A stretch of 64,000 nucleotides of DNA, from the NCBI GenBank assembly GCA_016721195.1, contig JADKIO010000005.1, positions 370,001-434,000 of the forward strand, in the 5' to 3' direction. How positions within the stretch are numbered: position 1 is the stretch's first letter; each line of letters starts with the position of its first letter. Under the pieces are notes generated by a model, which searched no databases, was not told the origin of the DNA, and saw nothing but the letters and a program-made list of their open reading frames with translations. This DNA comes from Candidatus Geothrix skivensis. Its GTDB lineage: Bacteria; Acidobacteriota; Holophagae; Holophagales; Holophagaceae. This document shows, in pieces, positions 34,155 through 43,278 of the stretch. The translations under genes and the position numbers were made by a program.

Positions 34155-36716
34155 ATGCCGCTGTCCCTGTTCGACCACCTGCCGCCCCACGGGGACACCT
34201 CACCGGACGCCCTGCTGGGGGCCTTCCTGGCTTATGCAGAGTCGAAAGGGCTGGACCTCTATCCCGCCCAGGAGGAGGCCATCCTCGAGCTGTTCGAGGG
34301 GAAGAACGTCATCCTCAGCACGCCCACGGGGTCGGGGAAGTCGCTGGTGGCGTCGGCCCTGCACTTCGGAGCCCTGGCGGCGGGGCGGCGCTCGGTCTAC
34401 ACCTGCCCCATCAAGGCCCTGGTGAACGAGAAGTGGATGGCCCTCTGCCGGGAGTTCGGGCCCGAGAACGTGGGCCTCTCCACGGGGGACGCCACCGTGA
34501 ACCGTGACGCGCCCATCCTCTGCTGCACGGCGGAGATCCTGGCCAACATGGCCCTCTGCGAAGGGGCCGAGGCCAACGTGCTGGACGTGGTCATGGACGA
34601 GTTCCACTACTACTCGGACCGCGAGCGGGGCTTCGCCTGGCAGGTGCCCCTGCTGGCCATGCCCCAGACGCGCTTCCTGCTCATGAGCGCCACCCTGGGT
34701 GACACCAGCTTCTTCGAGGCCGAGCTGACCCGGCTCAACAACCGGCCCACGGTCACCGTGAAGGGCACGGACCGGCCCGTGCCGCTCGCCTTCACCTACG
34801 CGGAGCTGCCCCTCAGCAGCACCCTGGAGAACCTGCTGGCGGAGGGCAAGGCCCCCGTCTACCTGGTGCACTTCACCCAGGCCGAAGCGGCCACCAGCGC
34901 CCAGGACTTCACGAGCCTCGCCGTCACCTCTCGCGAGGAGAAGACGGCCCTCGCTTTGGAAATCGGCGACTTCAAGTTCAACAGCCCCTACGGCCCAGAC
35001 CTCAAGCGCTGGCTGCGCATGGGCATCGGCCTGCACCACGCGGGCCTGCTGCCCAAGTACCGCATCCTCATGGAGCGCCTGGCGCAGAAGGGCCTGCTCA
35101 AGGTCATCTGCGGTACGGACACCCTGGGCGTGGGCATCAACGTGCCCATCCGCACGGTGCTCTTCACCAAGCTCTGCAAGTACGGCGGCCAGAAGACGAA
35201 CATCCTCTCGGCCCGGGACTTCCATCAGATCTCGGGTCGCGCGGGCCGCAAGGGCTTCGACACCGTGGGCTACGTGGTGGCCCAGGCCCCCGAACACGTC
35301 ATCGAGAACATGCGCCTCTCGCAAAAGCCCGGGAAGAAATTCGTGAAGCGCCCGGCCCCGGAGCGGAACTACGCCCACTGGGACAAGACCACCTTCGAAA
35401 AGCTGCAGGCCGCCGCGCCCGAGCGCCTGGTGAGCCGCTTCCAGGTACACCACGGCATGCTGCTGAACGTGCTCAGCCGCAAGGGCGACGGCTGCCAGGC
35501 CATGCGCCATCTCATCCACGACTGCCACGAGACCGAGCACCAGAAGGCCGCCCACTTCCGCCGGGGCTGGCAGCTTTTCAAGACGCTGGTGGTGCGCGGC
35601 ATCGTCGAGTTCCAGCCACCCGACGAATACGGCCGCAAGCTGCGGGTGAACGCCGATCTGCAGGCGGACTTCGGCATGGACGAGACGCTGAGCCTCTACC
35701 TGCTGGACACGCTGCCCCTCCTCGATGTGGACTCGCCCACCTACGCCCTGGACCTCATCACCCTGGTGGAGAGCATCCTCGAGGACCCCGACTTCATCCT
35801 GCGCAGCCAGCTCCACAAGCTGAAGGGCCAGGCCGTGGCCGAGATGAAGCTGGCGGGCATGGAATACGAGCAGCGCATGGCGGAGCTGGAGAAGCTGGAA
35901 TACCCCAAGCCCCTGCGCGACTTCATCTACACCACCTTCAACGAGTTCGCCGACAAGCACCCCTGGGTGGGCCAGGAGAACATCCGCCCCAAGTCCATCG
36001 TGCGGGAGATGTTCGAAAGCTATCTCAGCTTCGCCGACTACGTGCGCACCTACGAGCTGCAGCGGGCCGAGGGCCTGCTGCTCCGCCACATCAACAGCGC
36101 CTTCAAGGTGCTCGCGAAGACCGTGCCCGACGCCTGCAAGACCGACGAGGTTCGGGAGATGGAGGCGTACCTCTCGGCCATGCTCAAGCAGGTGGACTCC
36201 AGCCTGCTGGACGCCTGGGAGCGCATGCAGAACCCCGACTTCATCCGCAATGAGATCGCCCTGGCCATCCCCGGCGCCGAGGAAGCGGCGAAGGACATCA
36301 CCCGCGATCGCAAGGCCTTCACGGCGGCCATCCGCGCCCGCCTCTTCGCCCTGCTGCACGCCTGTGCCACCGAGGACTGGGAAGAGGCCGAGGCCGTGCT
36401 GGGCGAGGCGGCCGGGGAGGGCGTCCGGCCCGAGGATGGCGAAGGCGCGCCCTGGACCGCGGAGCGCCTCCAGGGCACCTTCCGCGTCTACACCGCCACC
36501 CACCAGGGCCCCCGCCTCGATCCCGAGGGCCGCAACCAGCGCCACACCTACGTCCAGCCCAAGCCCGGCGACCCGCGCTTCCTCCTGGTGCAGCAGATGC
36601 TGGTGGACACCGAGGAGCTCAATGATTGGGCCCTGGAACTGGAAGTGGACCTGGCCGCCAGCCGCGAAGCCGGGCAGGCGGTGCTGCAGCTGGTGCGCTG
36701 CGGGGAGTTCCGGTAG
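34155..36716 (+). CDS. Ski2-like superfamily 2 helicase with DUF3516-type C-terminus
   Basis: ATP-dependent RNA or DNA helicase of 853 residues. Motif I TPTGSGKS, motif Ia PIKALVNEKW, motif II DEFH (in VVMDEFHYYSDRERG), motif III SAT (LLMSATLGD), motif V TDTLGVGINVPIRTV and motif VI QISGRAGRKG are all present. The second half (LESILEDPDFILRSQLHKLKGQAVAEMKLAGMEYEQR and beyond) matches the DUF3516-bearing bacterial Ski2-like helicases. ATG 34155 is preferred; a TTG lies one codon upstream. Role probably RNA processing or decay; not established. Monocistronic. Confidence 0.9.
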   Translation: MPLSLFDHLPPHGDTSPDALLGAFLAYAESKGLDLYPAQEEAILELFEGKNVILSTPTGSGKSLVASALHFGALAAGRRSVYTCPIKALVNEKWMALCREFGPENVGLSTGDATVNRDAPILCCTAEILANMALCEGAEANVLDVVMDEFHYYSDRERGFAWQVPLLAMPQTRFLLMSATLGDTSFFEAELTRLNNRPTVTVKGTDRPVPLAFTYAELPLSSTLENLLAEGKAPVYLVHFTQAEAATSAQDFTSLAVTSREEKTALALEIGDFKFNSPYGPDLKRWLRMGIGLHHAGLLPKYRILMERLAQKGLLKVICGTDTLGVGINVPIRTVLFTKLCKYGGQKTNILSARDFHQISGRAGRKGFDTVGYVVAQAPEHVIENMRLSQKPGKKFVKRPAPERNYAHWDKTTFEKLQAAAPERLVSRFQVHHGMLLNVLSRKGDGCQAMRHLIHDCHETEHQKAAHFRRGWQLFKTLVVRGIVEFQPPDEYGRKLRVNADLQADFGMDETLSLYLLDTLPLLDVDSPTYALDLITLVESILEDPDFILRSQLHKLKGQAVAEMKLAGMEYEQRMAELEKLEYPKPLRDFIYTTFNEFADKHPWVGQENIRPKSIVREMFESYLSFADYVRTYELQRAEGLLLRHINSAFKVLAKTVPDACKTDEVREMEAYLSAMLKQVDSSLLDAWERMQNPDFIRNEIALAIPGAEEAAKDITRDRKAFTAAIRARLFALLHACATEDWEEAEAVLGEAAGEGVRPEDGEGAPWTAERLQGTFRVYTATHQGPRLDPEGRNQRHTYVQPKPGDPRFLLVQQMLVDTEELNDWALELEVDLAASREAGQAVLQLVRCGEFR

Positions 36717-36820
36717 AAGGTCCCCGGTAGGCCCGCCCCACCCCTGAATTCACACCGGTCGCCCCAGTGCACTTCCGGAATCAGAGGATTTTGGCGCAGG
36801 ATGCTTGCCGGAGGTGTTCC

Positions 36821-37849
36821 ATGCGTTGCGTTGCCCTTGCTCTGTTTGCAGTTGTGCCCGTGCTTGTCGCCCAGGCCCCGCCCCTCATCCTGCCGGTGGC
36901 CAGCCCCCGGGCCACGGTCAGCCAGAGGGTGGGGCTGACGACCATCGACGTCACCTACAACCGCCCGGCGGTGAAGGGCCGCAAGGTCTGGGGCGGCCTG
37001 GTGCCCCATGGCCAGGTCTGGCGGGCAGGGGCCGACGAGAACACCGTCGTGGCCTTCTCCACGCCCGTCACCGTGGGCGGCACCACCCTGCCCGCGGGAC
37101 GCTACGGTCTGCACATGCTGCCCACGGCCACCACCTGGACCGTGATGTTCAGCAGCCAGTCCCACGGCTGGGGCAGCTACAGCTACGACGCGAAGGAGGA
37201 CCTGGCCAAGGTGATGGTGACCCCCGGGGCCACCGAGCCCACCGAGCGCCTGACCTACACCTTCGACGATCCCAGCGACACGGGCGTCACCCTATCGCTG
37301 CGCTGGGAGCAGCTGCGCGTGCCCATTCCCATCACCGTGGACACCAAGCAGGTGGTGGTGGCCAGCCTGCGGGACCAGCTGCGGGGCCTGCATCAGTTCT
37401 TCCCGGAACCCTGGAGCGGTGCGGCGGGCTGGTGCGTGCGCAACGACGTGAACCTCGACGAAGCCATGACCTGGGTGGACCGCTCCCTGAAGATGCGGGA
37501 AACCTACGGGGGCCTGCGGGTCAAGGCCGCCCTGCTGGAAAAGAAGGGCGATGCCAAGGGCGCCGCGGACCTGCGGGCCAAGGCCCTCACCATCGCCACG
37601 GAAGCCGAGGTGAACCAGGCGGGCTACGGGCTGCTGGGCCAGAACAAGGTGGACGAGGCCATCGTCCTCTTCCAGAAGAACATCAAGGACCATCCGGAGT
37701 CCTGGAACGCCTATGACAGCCTTGCCGAAGCCTACGCCATCAAGGGCGACAAGGCCCAGGCGACTGCCAACTACAAGAAGGCCCTGGACAAGGTGAAGGC
37801 CGAGGATCAGCGCAAGCGCATCCAGGAGGAGCTGGCGAAGCTGAAGTAG
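36821..37849 (+). CDS. secreted DUF2911 protein with C-terminal TPR repeats
   Basis: 342 residues. Signal peptide MRCVALALFAVVPVLVAQA. The DUF2911 domain follows (SPRATVSQRVGLTTIDVTYNRPAVKGRKVWGGLVPHGQVWRAGADENT, then LPAGRYGLHMLPTATTWTVMFS), and the last ~100 residues are TPR-like helices (GYGLLGQNKVDEAIVLFQKNIKDHPESWNAYDSLAEAY). DUF2911 proteins are common in Acidobacteria and Bacteroidetes and have no assigned function. GGAGG at 36810-36814 fixes the ATG at 36821. Monocistronic. Confidence 0.9.
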   Translation: MRCVALALFAVVPVLVAQAPPLILPVASPRATVSQRVGLTTIDVTYNRPAVKGRKVWGGLVPHGQVWRAGADENTVVAFSTPVTVGGTTLPAGRYGLHMLPTATTWTVMFSSQSHGWGSYSYDAKEDLAKVMVTPGATEPTERLTYTFDDPSDTGVTLSLRWEQLRVPIPITVDTKQVVVASLRDQLRGLHQFFPEPWSGAAGWCVRNDVNLDEAMTWVDRSLKMRETYGGLRVKAALLEKKGDAKGAADLRAKALTIATEAEVNQAGYGLLGQNKVDEAIVLFQKNIKDHPESWNAYDSLAEAYAIKGDKAQATANYKKALDKVKAEDQRKRIQEELAKLK

Positions 37850-37882
37850 CGCCGGTGAAGGCCGGCCTCTGAAGGAAGGGGC

Positions 37883-38281
37883 TCAGGCCCTGGGTCGGGG
37901 TTTCAGGAAGAGTCGGCTCGCGCCGAGCAGGAGCAGCCCCGTGAGACCCCAGGCAAGGCCCAGCAGGGCGGCGTAGCCGCCATAGGCCGGCATGTTCAGG
38001 CCCGGCAGCAGGGGCAGGTAGGCCACCACCACCCGCGTGTTGAGGACGCCCTTGGCGGCGGTCATGGCCGAGCCGTGGTGGACGCGGCCTTCGTGGTCGC
38101 TGAACTGATAGCGCACCCAGGTCGCTCCACGCGTGGAGACCGTGTTCTCCTGGAAGGCGATGCGGCCCACGGCCCGGGTCCCGGCCACCCACAGGAGGCC
38201 CTTCGACAGCCCCTGCAGCAGGCAGAGGGCACCGACGAGGGACATCACGACGGAAGGGATGGAGTGGGAACGGTGGCGCAT
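37883..38281 (-). CDS. DUF3592-like membrane protein
   Basis: 132 residues: an N-terminal membrane helix (PSVVMSLVGALCLLQGLSKGLLWVAG), a periplasmic beta part with WVRYQFSDHEGRVHHGSAM and LNTRVVVAYLP, and a C-terminal helix (YAALLGLAWGLTGLLLLGASRLF). This helix-beta-helix plan and the YxFxDxxGxxxxG wording fit DUF3592. The start is uncertain: the frame is open further upstream to 38590 and no strong ribosome-binding site precedes 38281. Divergent from the SPOR-NlpC/P60 gene. Confidence 0.65.
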   Translation of the reverse strand: MRHRSHSIPSVVMSLVGALCLLQGLSKGLLWVAGTRAVGRIAFQENTVSTRGATWVRYQFSDHEGRVHHGSAMTAAKGVLNTRVVVAYLPLLPGLNMPAYGGYAALLGLAWGLTGLLLLGASRLFLKPRPRA

Positions 38282-38438
38282 GGCGGGATCAGCGGGCGGC
38301 GCTGGCTGACCAGGTCCAGCCCTGCTCGCACCCTGGGCCCGTCGGGCCCCAAACGCCAGCGGGTTGCTCGTCCAGCGCTGTGCCGGCGTGCAGAGACTGG
38401 GCCAGAAGGAAGCGCATGGGATCCTCGAAGGAGCAGAT

Positions 38439-38467
38439 GATTCGGATGTCGTCATCCTATCCGAATC
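38439..38467. promoter_or_regulatory. perfect 9-bp inverted repeat in a divergent intergenic region
   Basis: GATTCGGAT and ATCCGAATC separated by 11 bases, centred 47 bases before the SPOR-NlpC/P60 start codon. Symmetry, spacing and position suit a dimeric repressor operator. No T-run follows, so a terminator is less likely. Regulator unknown. Confidence 0.5.
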
Positions 38468-38499
38468 CATCCATGCTCCATGCCTGCTAGGATCCCTGC

Positions 38500-39297
38500 A
38501 TGTTTTGGTCTGGACCTGAGCAGCGCCGGAGAAGTTGGCCAGCCCTGGCCCTGGGCCTGCTCCTGGCTCCGGGCTGTTCCCGAACGCCACGCCCTTTGCC
38601 CGAGCGACGAACGGCTCCCATCCCTTCGGCCAGGGCCCTCCCCCGCCTGGGCTTCACCCTGCAGGCGGGGGCCTTCGCGAAAGTGGAGAACGCGGCGCGT
38701 TTTTCGGAATCGCTCCAGGCCCAGGGGCTGGAGGCGGCCTACTACGCCGCGGGCGATGGCCTCTACCGGGTGCGTTTTGGGGATTTCGCCACCAGGGACA
38801 AGGCCCGAACCCGGGGCGAGGCCCTGAAGCGTTCGGGCATCCTCGAGGCCTTCTGGGTGGTGGCCCCGGATGGTTCGGCGCCGACGGCTCCGGGGCCTGC
38901 CCGCACCCGCCCCACGGACGAGCGGGGCCTGCGGGCCAGCCTGGTGGAATCGGCCCGGAGCTACCTGGGCGTGCCCTACCTTTTCGGCGGCACCACGGAG
39001 CGGGGCTTCGACTGCAGCGGCCTCACCGGGGCCGTGTACCGGCTGAACGGCCTGAGCCTGCCCCGGTCCTCCCGGGCCCAGTTCGAGGCCGGCAATCCCG
39101 TGGACCTGGAGCAGGCCAGGGCCGGGGACCTGGTCTTCTTTGCCACCGCCGGCGGTGGCCGGGTGAGCCACGTGGGGGTCTACCTGGGCCAGGGTGCCTT
39201 CATCCACGCCCCCCGGTCGGGCCAGAGCATCCGGCAGAACGACCTGGCGGACCGCAGCTACCAGCAGGCCCTGGTGGGGATCCGCAGCTACCTGTAG
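38500..39297 (+). CDS. lipoprotein with SPOR and NlpC/P60 domains (peptidoglycan hydrolase)
   Basis: 265 residues. Lipobox LLLAPGC near residue 26. A SPOR domain (FTLQAGAFAKVENAARFSESLQAQGLEAAYY ... YRVRFGDFATRDKA) binds denuded glycan at the septum; an NlpC/P60 domain follows with catalytic Cys in GFDCSGLTGAVYRL, His in VSHVGVYLG and a third polar residue in FIHAPRSG. Predicted D,L-endopeptidase that cuts peptide stems in the cell wall, anchored in the envelope. Possibly controlled through the inverted repeat upstream. Confidence 0.92.
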   Translation: MFWSGPEQRRRSWPALALGLLLAPGCSRTPRPLPERRTAPIPSARALPRLGFTLQAGAFAKVENAARFSESLQAQGLEAAYYAAGDGLYRVRFGDFATRDKARTRGEALKRSGILEAFWVVAPDGSAPTAPGPARTRPTDERGLRASLVESARSYLGVPYLFGGTTERGFDCSGLTGAVYRLNGLSLPRSSRAQFEAGNPVDLEQARAGDLVFFATAGGGRVSHVGVYLGQGAFIHAPRSGQSIRQNDLADRSYQQALVGIRSYL

Positions 39298-39413
39298 CCG
39301 GTGACTTTTCGGACTTGTTGAGTCCCTTGAGAATAAATTGGTCGCAATTTGAGACTCATCTTCGGAATTCAGCACTACTGGATAGAGCTTGATTTCGCCG
39401 AGGAGGTGTTTGC

Positions 39414-40340
39414 ATGGCCACCTATACCTATGGCGAGTGCATCGAGCAGTCCTACCGGGTCAACTGGAAGATCAAGGATGTGATGGGGTCCCTGGACTTC
39501 GACCTGGATCGTCCCTGGCTGCCGGTGGCCCTCTCCGGTGGCAGCAGCATCTTCTGCCTGAGCCCGGAGGAGAAGCTGAAGCTGACCCAGGTGGAGATGG
39601 GAGCCTATGCCCACCTGTTCGCCTTTGTCGAAACCTTCATTGCCCCGCTCATGGCGGACCTGGCCTTGGACTCCCAGGGGGTGAACGGGGCGGCCTTCGA
39701 GGCCCTGGCCAACTTCGCCTCGGAAGAAGTCAAACATATCCACCTCTTCCGTGAGGTCGTCCGGCGTGTGGATATCAAGCTGGGCTTCCCGCTGGACCTG
39801 GTGGCCGGGCAGACCGAGGTTGCCCAGGCGGTGCTCAGCAAGAACAAGGGGGCGGTGCTGCTGCTGACTTCGGCCATCGAGTGGTTCACTCAGCACCACT
39901 ACCTTCGCTCCATGAGCCAGTCCGATGAACTGGACCCCCTGACCCGCGAGATCTTCCGCTGCCACTGGCTGGAGGAAGCCCAGCACGCCCGACTGGACCA
40001 CCTCGAGACCCTGCGCCTCTTCAAGGACATGACCGCGGACGAGCGGCAGGAGGCCATCGAGGATCTGATCTGGCTGCTGGTGGCAGTGGATGGGCTCCTG
40101 GAACAGCAGGCCGTCCTGGATGTGGAGAACCTTTCGAAGCACCTGGGACGAGTCTTCACCGGGGTCGAGCGGAAGGAGATCCTGGAGGGTCTGCTTCAGG
40201 CCAAGCGCCAATGCTTCATCGAAAGCGGGATCACCCATCCCAACTTCCTGGAGCTCTTTCTTTCGGTGACCACCTCGGCTCAGCAGGCCCGAGTCCAGGG
40301 GGCAGTGGCCCTCCTGCTGCAAAAGCGCCCCTTTCACTGA
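39414..40340 (+). CDS. ferritin-like diiron protein (R2/AurF-type oxidase fold)
   Basis: 308-residue soluble protein. Two four-helix-bundle iron motifs are clear: Glu73 (FVETFIAP) with E105-x-x-H108 in EEVKH, and Glu156 (IEWFTQ) with E188-x-x-H191 in EEAQH. This is the ligand set of ferritin-like diiron enzymes such as ribonucleotide reductase R2, R2-like oxidases and AurF N-oxygenases; I cannot choose between oxygenase and iron-handling functions. No NrdA partner is near, so it is not a class I reductase subunit by context. GGAGG lies nine bases before ATG 39414. Confidence 0.8.
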   Translation: MATYTYGECIEQSYRVNWKIKDVMGSLDFDLDRPWLPVALSGGSSIFCLSPEEKLKLTQVEMGAYAHLFAFVETFIAPLMADLALDSQGVNGAAFEALANFASEEVKHIHLFREVVRRVDIKLGFPLDLVAGQTEVAQAVLSKNKGAVLLLTSAIEWFTQHHYLRSMSQSDELDPLTREIFRCHWLEEAQHARLDHLETLRLFKDMTADERQEAIEDLIWLLVAVDGLLEQQAVLDVENLSKHLGRVFTGVERKEILEGLLQAKRQCFIESGITHPNFLELFLSVTTSAQQARVQGAVALLLQKRPFH

Positions 40341-40544
40341 AGTTAGCCATCCAACCGGGGCCCCCGGGGCTGGATCCGATCCCCGAAGGATTTTTTTTGA
40401 CTTCCATCGATTTTTTAAAAATCAGAGGCAGAAATGTCCTACACTGGCAACTGCCTGCATGTTGTGCGGGCATACAAAAGCGTTGCTGCCTCGCCTGGAA
40501 GGGACATCGCATTCATATCCAGGACGAAGAAAGCAGGAAAAATC

Positions 40545-40748
40545 ATGGCTCAAGGCACCGTCAAGTGGTTCAACGCCGAAAAGGGTTTCGGATTCATCAC
40601 CCCCGATGAGGGTGGCGCCGATCTTTTCGTTCATCATTCCGCGATCGAGACCACGGGTTTCCGGACCCTGGACGAGAATCAGCGCGTCAGCTTCAACGTG
40701 GGACAGGGCCAGAAGGGCCCCCAGGCGACCAACGTCACCAAGATCTGA
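40545..40748 (+). CDS. cold shock protein, CspA family
   Basis: 67-residue single OB-fold nucleic-acid chaperone. MAQGTVKWFNAEKGFGFITPDEGGADLFVHHSAI carries RNP1 (KGFGFIT) and RNP2 (LFVHHS). Its length and sequence are typical. ATG 40545 follows AGGAAAAATC. About 200 bases of non-coding, partly T- and A-rich leader lie upstream; csp genes often have long structured leaders that control translation in the cold, though no structure is proven here. A strong terminator follows. Confidence 0.96.
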   Translation: MAQGTVKWFNAEKGFGFITPDEGGADLFVHHSAIETTGFRTLDENQRVSFNVGQGQKGPQATNVTKI

Positions 40749-40799
40749 CCTAACTTCCTCCGGGGGTCCCGCGCTTCGCGCACACCCCCGGACCCCCTC

Positions 40800-40832
40800 G
40801 CTCGGGCCCGGCCAAGCCGGGCCCGAGCTTTA
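40800..40832 (+). terminator. csp intrinsic terminator
   Basis: A perfect 13-bp stem (GCTCGGGCCCGGC pairing with GCCGGGCCCGAGC, loop CAA) followed by TTTAT, 51 bases after the csp stop. A weaker GC-rich inverted repeat (CGGGGGT/ACCCCCG) lies in between. Confidence 0.88.
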
Positions 40833-40938
40833 TCCATGTACGGAGGTCTGTCCTTCTTGCCAGGGTTCCATTCCCGTTTTGGCATCCCTTTGGCGGTAGT
40901 CCCTTCGTCCCGGCCGCTGGCTGGGCGAGAGGTGCCCA

Positions 40939-41682
40939 ATGGATCCTGGCTACTATGTCGCCGCAGGCAGTCTGAAGGCCCGTTCCTTCCAACTGGAGGT
41001 GGTGGCGAACAACCTGGCGAATGCGGCCACGGTGGGCTACAAGCCCGACATGCCCTTCTTTGCCGTGTTCAACAAGGCCGCGGGCAGCGGTCGGAAGCTG
41101 CCCCTGAGCGGGTACCTCAACGATGGGGTGGTCTTCGCCGAGACCGGGGTGGTCACGGGGCAGGGCGCCCTCAGGGCCACGGGTAGGTCCCTGGACCTGG
41201 CCGTGGAGGGCAATGCCTTCCTGCGGGTCCAGACTCCCGCCGGTGACCGGGTCACCCGGGATGGACGGCTTCAGATGGGAACCGATGGTCAGCTCCAGGC
41301 CATGGATGGCAGTCCGGTGCTCGGCAAAAATGGCCAGCCCATCCAGGTGGATCCCAAGAAGGGCAATGTTTCCATCACTGCCGATGGGACGGTCTCGCAA
41401 AAGGACCAGCCACTGGGCCAGCTGGACTTGAAGGCCTACGAGAAGCCCGGCGCCCTGAAGCGCGTGGGGGCCCTGCGTTTTGATCCCACGGGCGCCACGG
41501 AGGCTCCGGTGAAGGCCACGGTCACCCAGGGCCACCTGGAGCAGAGCGCCGTGGATTCGGCCTCGACCATGGTCGAGATGATCCGCCTGAACCGCCTCTT
41601 CGAAATGAGCATGAAGGTGGCCGCGACCCTCACCAACGACCTCGATTCCCGCTCCATCAACGATGTGGCGATCACCCGCTAG
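40939..41682 (+). CDS. flgF: flagellar basal-body rod protein FlgF
   Basis: Proximal rod subunit, 247 residues. N-terminal LEVVANNLANAATVGYKPD is the rod-protein motif, the middle has LDLAVEGNAFLRVQTPAGDRVTRDG, and the C-terminus has the rod/hook motif ESAVD-like EQSAVDSASTMVEMIRLNRLFEMSMK. Shorter and placed before flgG, as in most flagellar operons. Followed by flgG after 42 bases. Confidence 0.92.
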   Translation: MDPGYYVAAGSLKARSFQLEVVANNLANAATVGYKPDMPFFAVFNKAAGSGRKLPLSGYLNDGVVFAETGVVTGQGALRATGRSLDLAVEGNAFLRVQTPAGDRVTRDGRLQMGTDGQLQAMDGSPVLGKNGQPIQVDPKKGNVSITADGTVSQKDQPLGQLDLKAYEKPGALKRVGALRFDPTGATEAPVKATVTQGHLEQSAVDSASTMVEMIRLNRLFEMSMKVAATLTNDLDSRSINDVAITR

Positions 41683-41724
41683 TCACCAGTCTTCAGTCTG
41701 CAGCAAATTGAATGGGAGGTTTTT

Positions 41725-42516
41725 ATGATGCGAGCAATGTGGTCCGCGGCGGCTGGCATGAACGTCCAGCAGTTCAACATGGACACGATCTCCAACAACC
41801 TGGCGAATGTGAACACCACGGGCTTCAAGAAGGCCCGGGCGGAGTTCCAGGACCTGCTCTACCAGACGGTGAACCTGGCGGGCACGGGCTCCAGCAACAA
41901 CACGACCATCCCCTCGGGCATCCAGATGGGACATGGCGCCAAGCTGCAGAGCATCCAGCACCAGTACACCACGGGCAACCTGCGCCAGACGGGCAACCGG
42001 TTCGACATGGCCATCGAGGGCGATGGCTTCTTCCGGGTCACCCAGCCGGATGGCACCCTGGCCTACACCCGGGATGGCGGCTTCACCACGGACCAGAACG
42101 GTGCCCTGGTGAACTCGGCGGGCTACCTGCTGGATCCCCAGATCACCATTCCCCAGGACGCCCTGAGCGTCACCATCGCCCCGGACGGCACCGTGAGCGT
42201 CACTCAGACGGGTCAGACCCAGCCCCAGACCGTGGGCCAGATCACCCTGTCCCACTTCGTGAATCCCACGGGCATGAACCAGCTGGGCCGGAACCTCCTG
42301 CAGCCCACCCTGGCCAGTGGGGACGCCATCGACGGCACCCCCGGTACGGACGGCCTGGGCACCCTCGCCCAGGGCTCCCTGGAAGTCTCCAACGTGGACG
42401 TGGCCGAGGAGATGGTGAACATGATCATCGGCCAGCGGGCCTATGAGGCCAACTCCAAGACCATCCAGACCGTGGACGCCATGCTGAGCCTCGTGGCCAA
42501 CCTCAAGCGTTCCTAG
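41725..42516 (+). CDS. flgG: flagellar distal rod protein FlgG
   Basis: 263 residues, the normal FlgG length. MMRAMWSAAAGMNVQQFNMDTISNNLANVNTTGFKKARAEFQDLLYQT is the standard N-terminus, FDMAIEGDGFFRVTQPDGTLAYTRDGGF the central segment, and LEVSNVDVAEEMVNMIIGQRAYEANSKTIQTVDAML the C-terminal coiled coil. GGGAGG lies upstream; the first of two adjacent ATG codons is used, the second is equally possible. Between flgF and flgA. Confidence 0.97.
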   Translation: MMRAMWSAAAGMNVQQFNMDTISNNLANVNTTGFKKARAEFQDLLYQTVNLAGTGSSNNTTIPSGIQMGHGAKLQSIQHQYTTGNLRQTGNRFDMAIEGDGFFRVTQPDGTLAYTRDGGFTTDQNGALVNSAGYLLDPQITIPQDALSVTIAPDGTVSVTQTGQTQPQTVGQITLSHFVNPTGMNQLGRNLLQPTLASGDAIDGTPGTDGLGTLAQGSLEVSNVDVAEEMVNMIIGQRAYEANSKTIQTVDAMLSLVANLKRS

Positions 42517-42525
42517 GACTGCCTG

Positions 42526-43203
42526 ATGCGCGCCCTCGCCCTGCTCCTGTTCGCGCCCGCCCTGGTGGCCCAGGCCCCGGACAATCCGGCCGAGCGCATG
42601 GCCGAGGCTGCCCTGGCCTTCGCCAAGGCAGAGGCGGAGAAGCTGGGTGGCGAGCATGCCTTCAAGGTGGCCCAGCCCCCGAGGGTGCCCAGGACGCGAC
42701 CCGGGAAAGTCACCTTCGAGCCCATGCACCTCAGCAAGCTCGAGCCCCTGGGCCGGTTCTTCGTGGTGCTGGCCGTCAAGGTGGACGGCGACCGCGTGGG
42801 CATGACCCGGGTGGACCTGGAAGGCAGCTGGGTGGGCACGGTGTTCCGGGCCAAATCGGACCTGACCCGGAAAACCGAGCTCAGTGAGGAAAAGGTGGAG
42901 CCGGGCCCCTTCGAGGGAGTGCCTCCCCAGGGCTTCCTTCGGGCCATCCCCGAGGGCCAGCGGCTCATGCGCTCCGTGGTGGCGGGGAAGATCCTCACCC
43001 AGGGGGACCTGGAAGCCATCCCCGTGGTGCAGGTCGGGGACAAGGTCCGGCTGACTGCTACCCGGGAGGCCCTGACCATCACCGTCGACACCACGGCCAA
43101 GAGCAAGGCGGGCCTGGGGGACCGGGTGCGCCTGGAATCCCCCGGCGGCCGGCGGCCCCTCACGGCCATCGTCACGGCACCGGGGGAAGCCCGGCTGCAG
43201 TAG
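42526..43203 (+). CDS. flgA: flagellar P-ring assembly chaperone FlgA
   Basis: Periplasmic chaperone for the P-ring subunit FlgI. 225 residues with a signal peptide (MRALALLLFAPALVAQA) and the SAF-domain half of FlgA: AIPEGQRLMRSVVAGKILTQGDLEAIPVVQVGDKVRLTATREALTITVDTTAKSKAGLGDRVRLESPGGRRPLTAIVTAPG, where the xGDxVRLxSxxGRxxLxAxVTxxGxA pattern is diagnostic. Starts nine bases after flgG. flgH and flgI do not follow in this window. Confidence 0.92.
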   Translation: MRALALLLFAPALVAQAPDNPAERMAEAALAFAKAEAEKLGGEHAFKVAQPPRVPRTRPGKVTFEPMHLSKLEPLGRFFVVLAVKVDGDRVGMTRVDLEGSWVGTVFRAKSDLTRKTELSEEKVEPGPFEGVPPQGFLRAIPEGQRLMRSVVAGKILTQGDLEAIPVVQVGDKVRLTATREALTITVDTTAKSKAGLGDRVRLESPGGRRPLTAIVTAPGEARLQ

Positions 43204-43278
43204 ACGGCCATCACAGGATCTTTCCTTGGCCGGATGGGGATTCGACCTTATTCTTGACCCTTGCGCAAGGAGGAGCCC

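Noticed and set aside
40440..40460. Sigma-54 promoter before the csp gene (TGGCA...TGC)
   Set aside because: Spacing between the GG and GC elements is one base short of the required distance.
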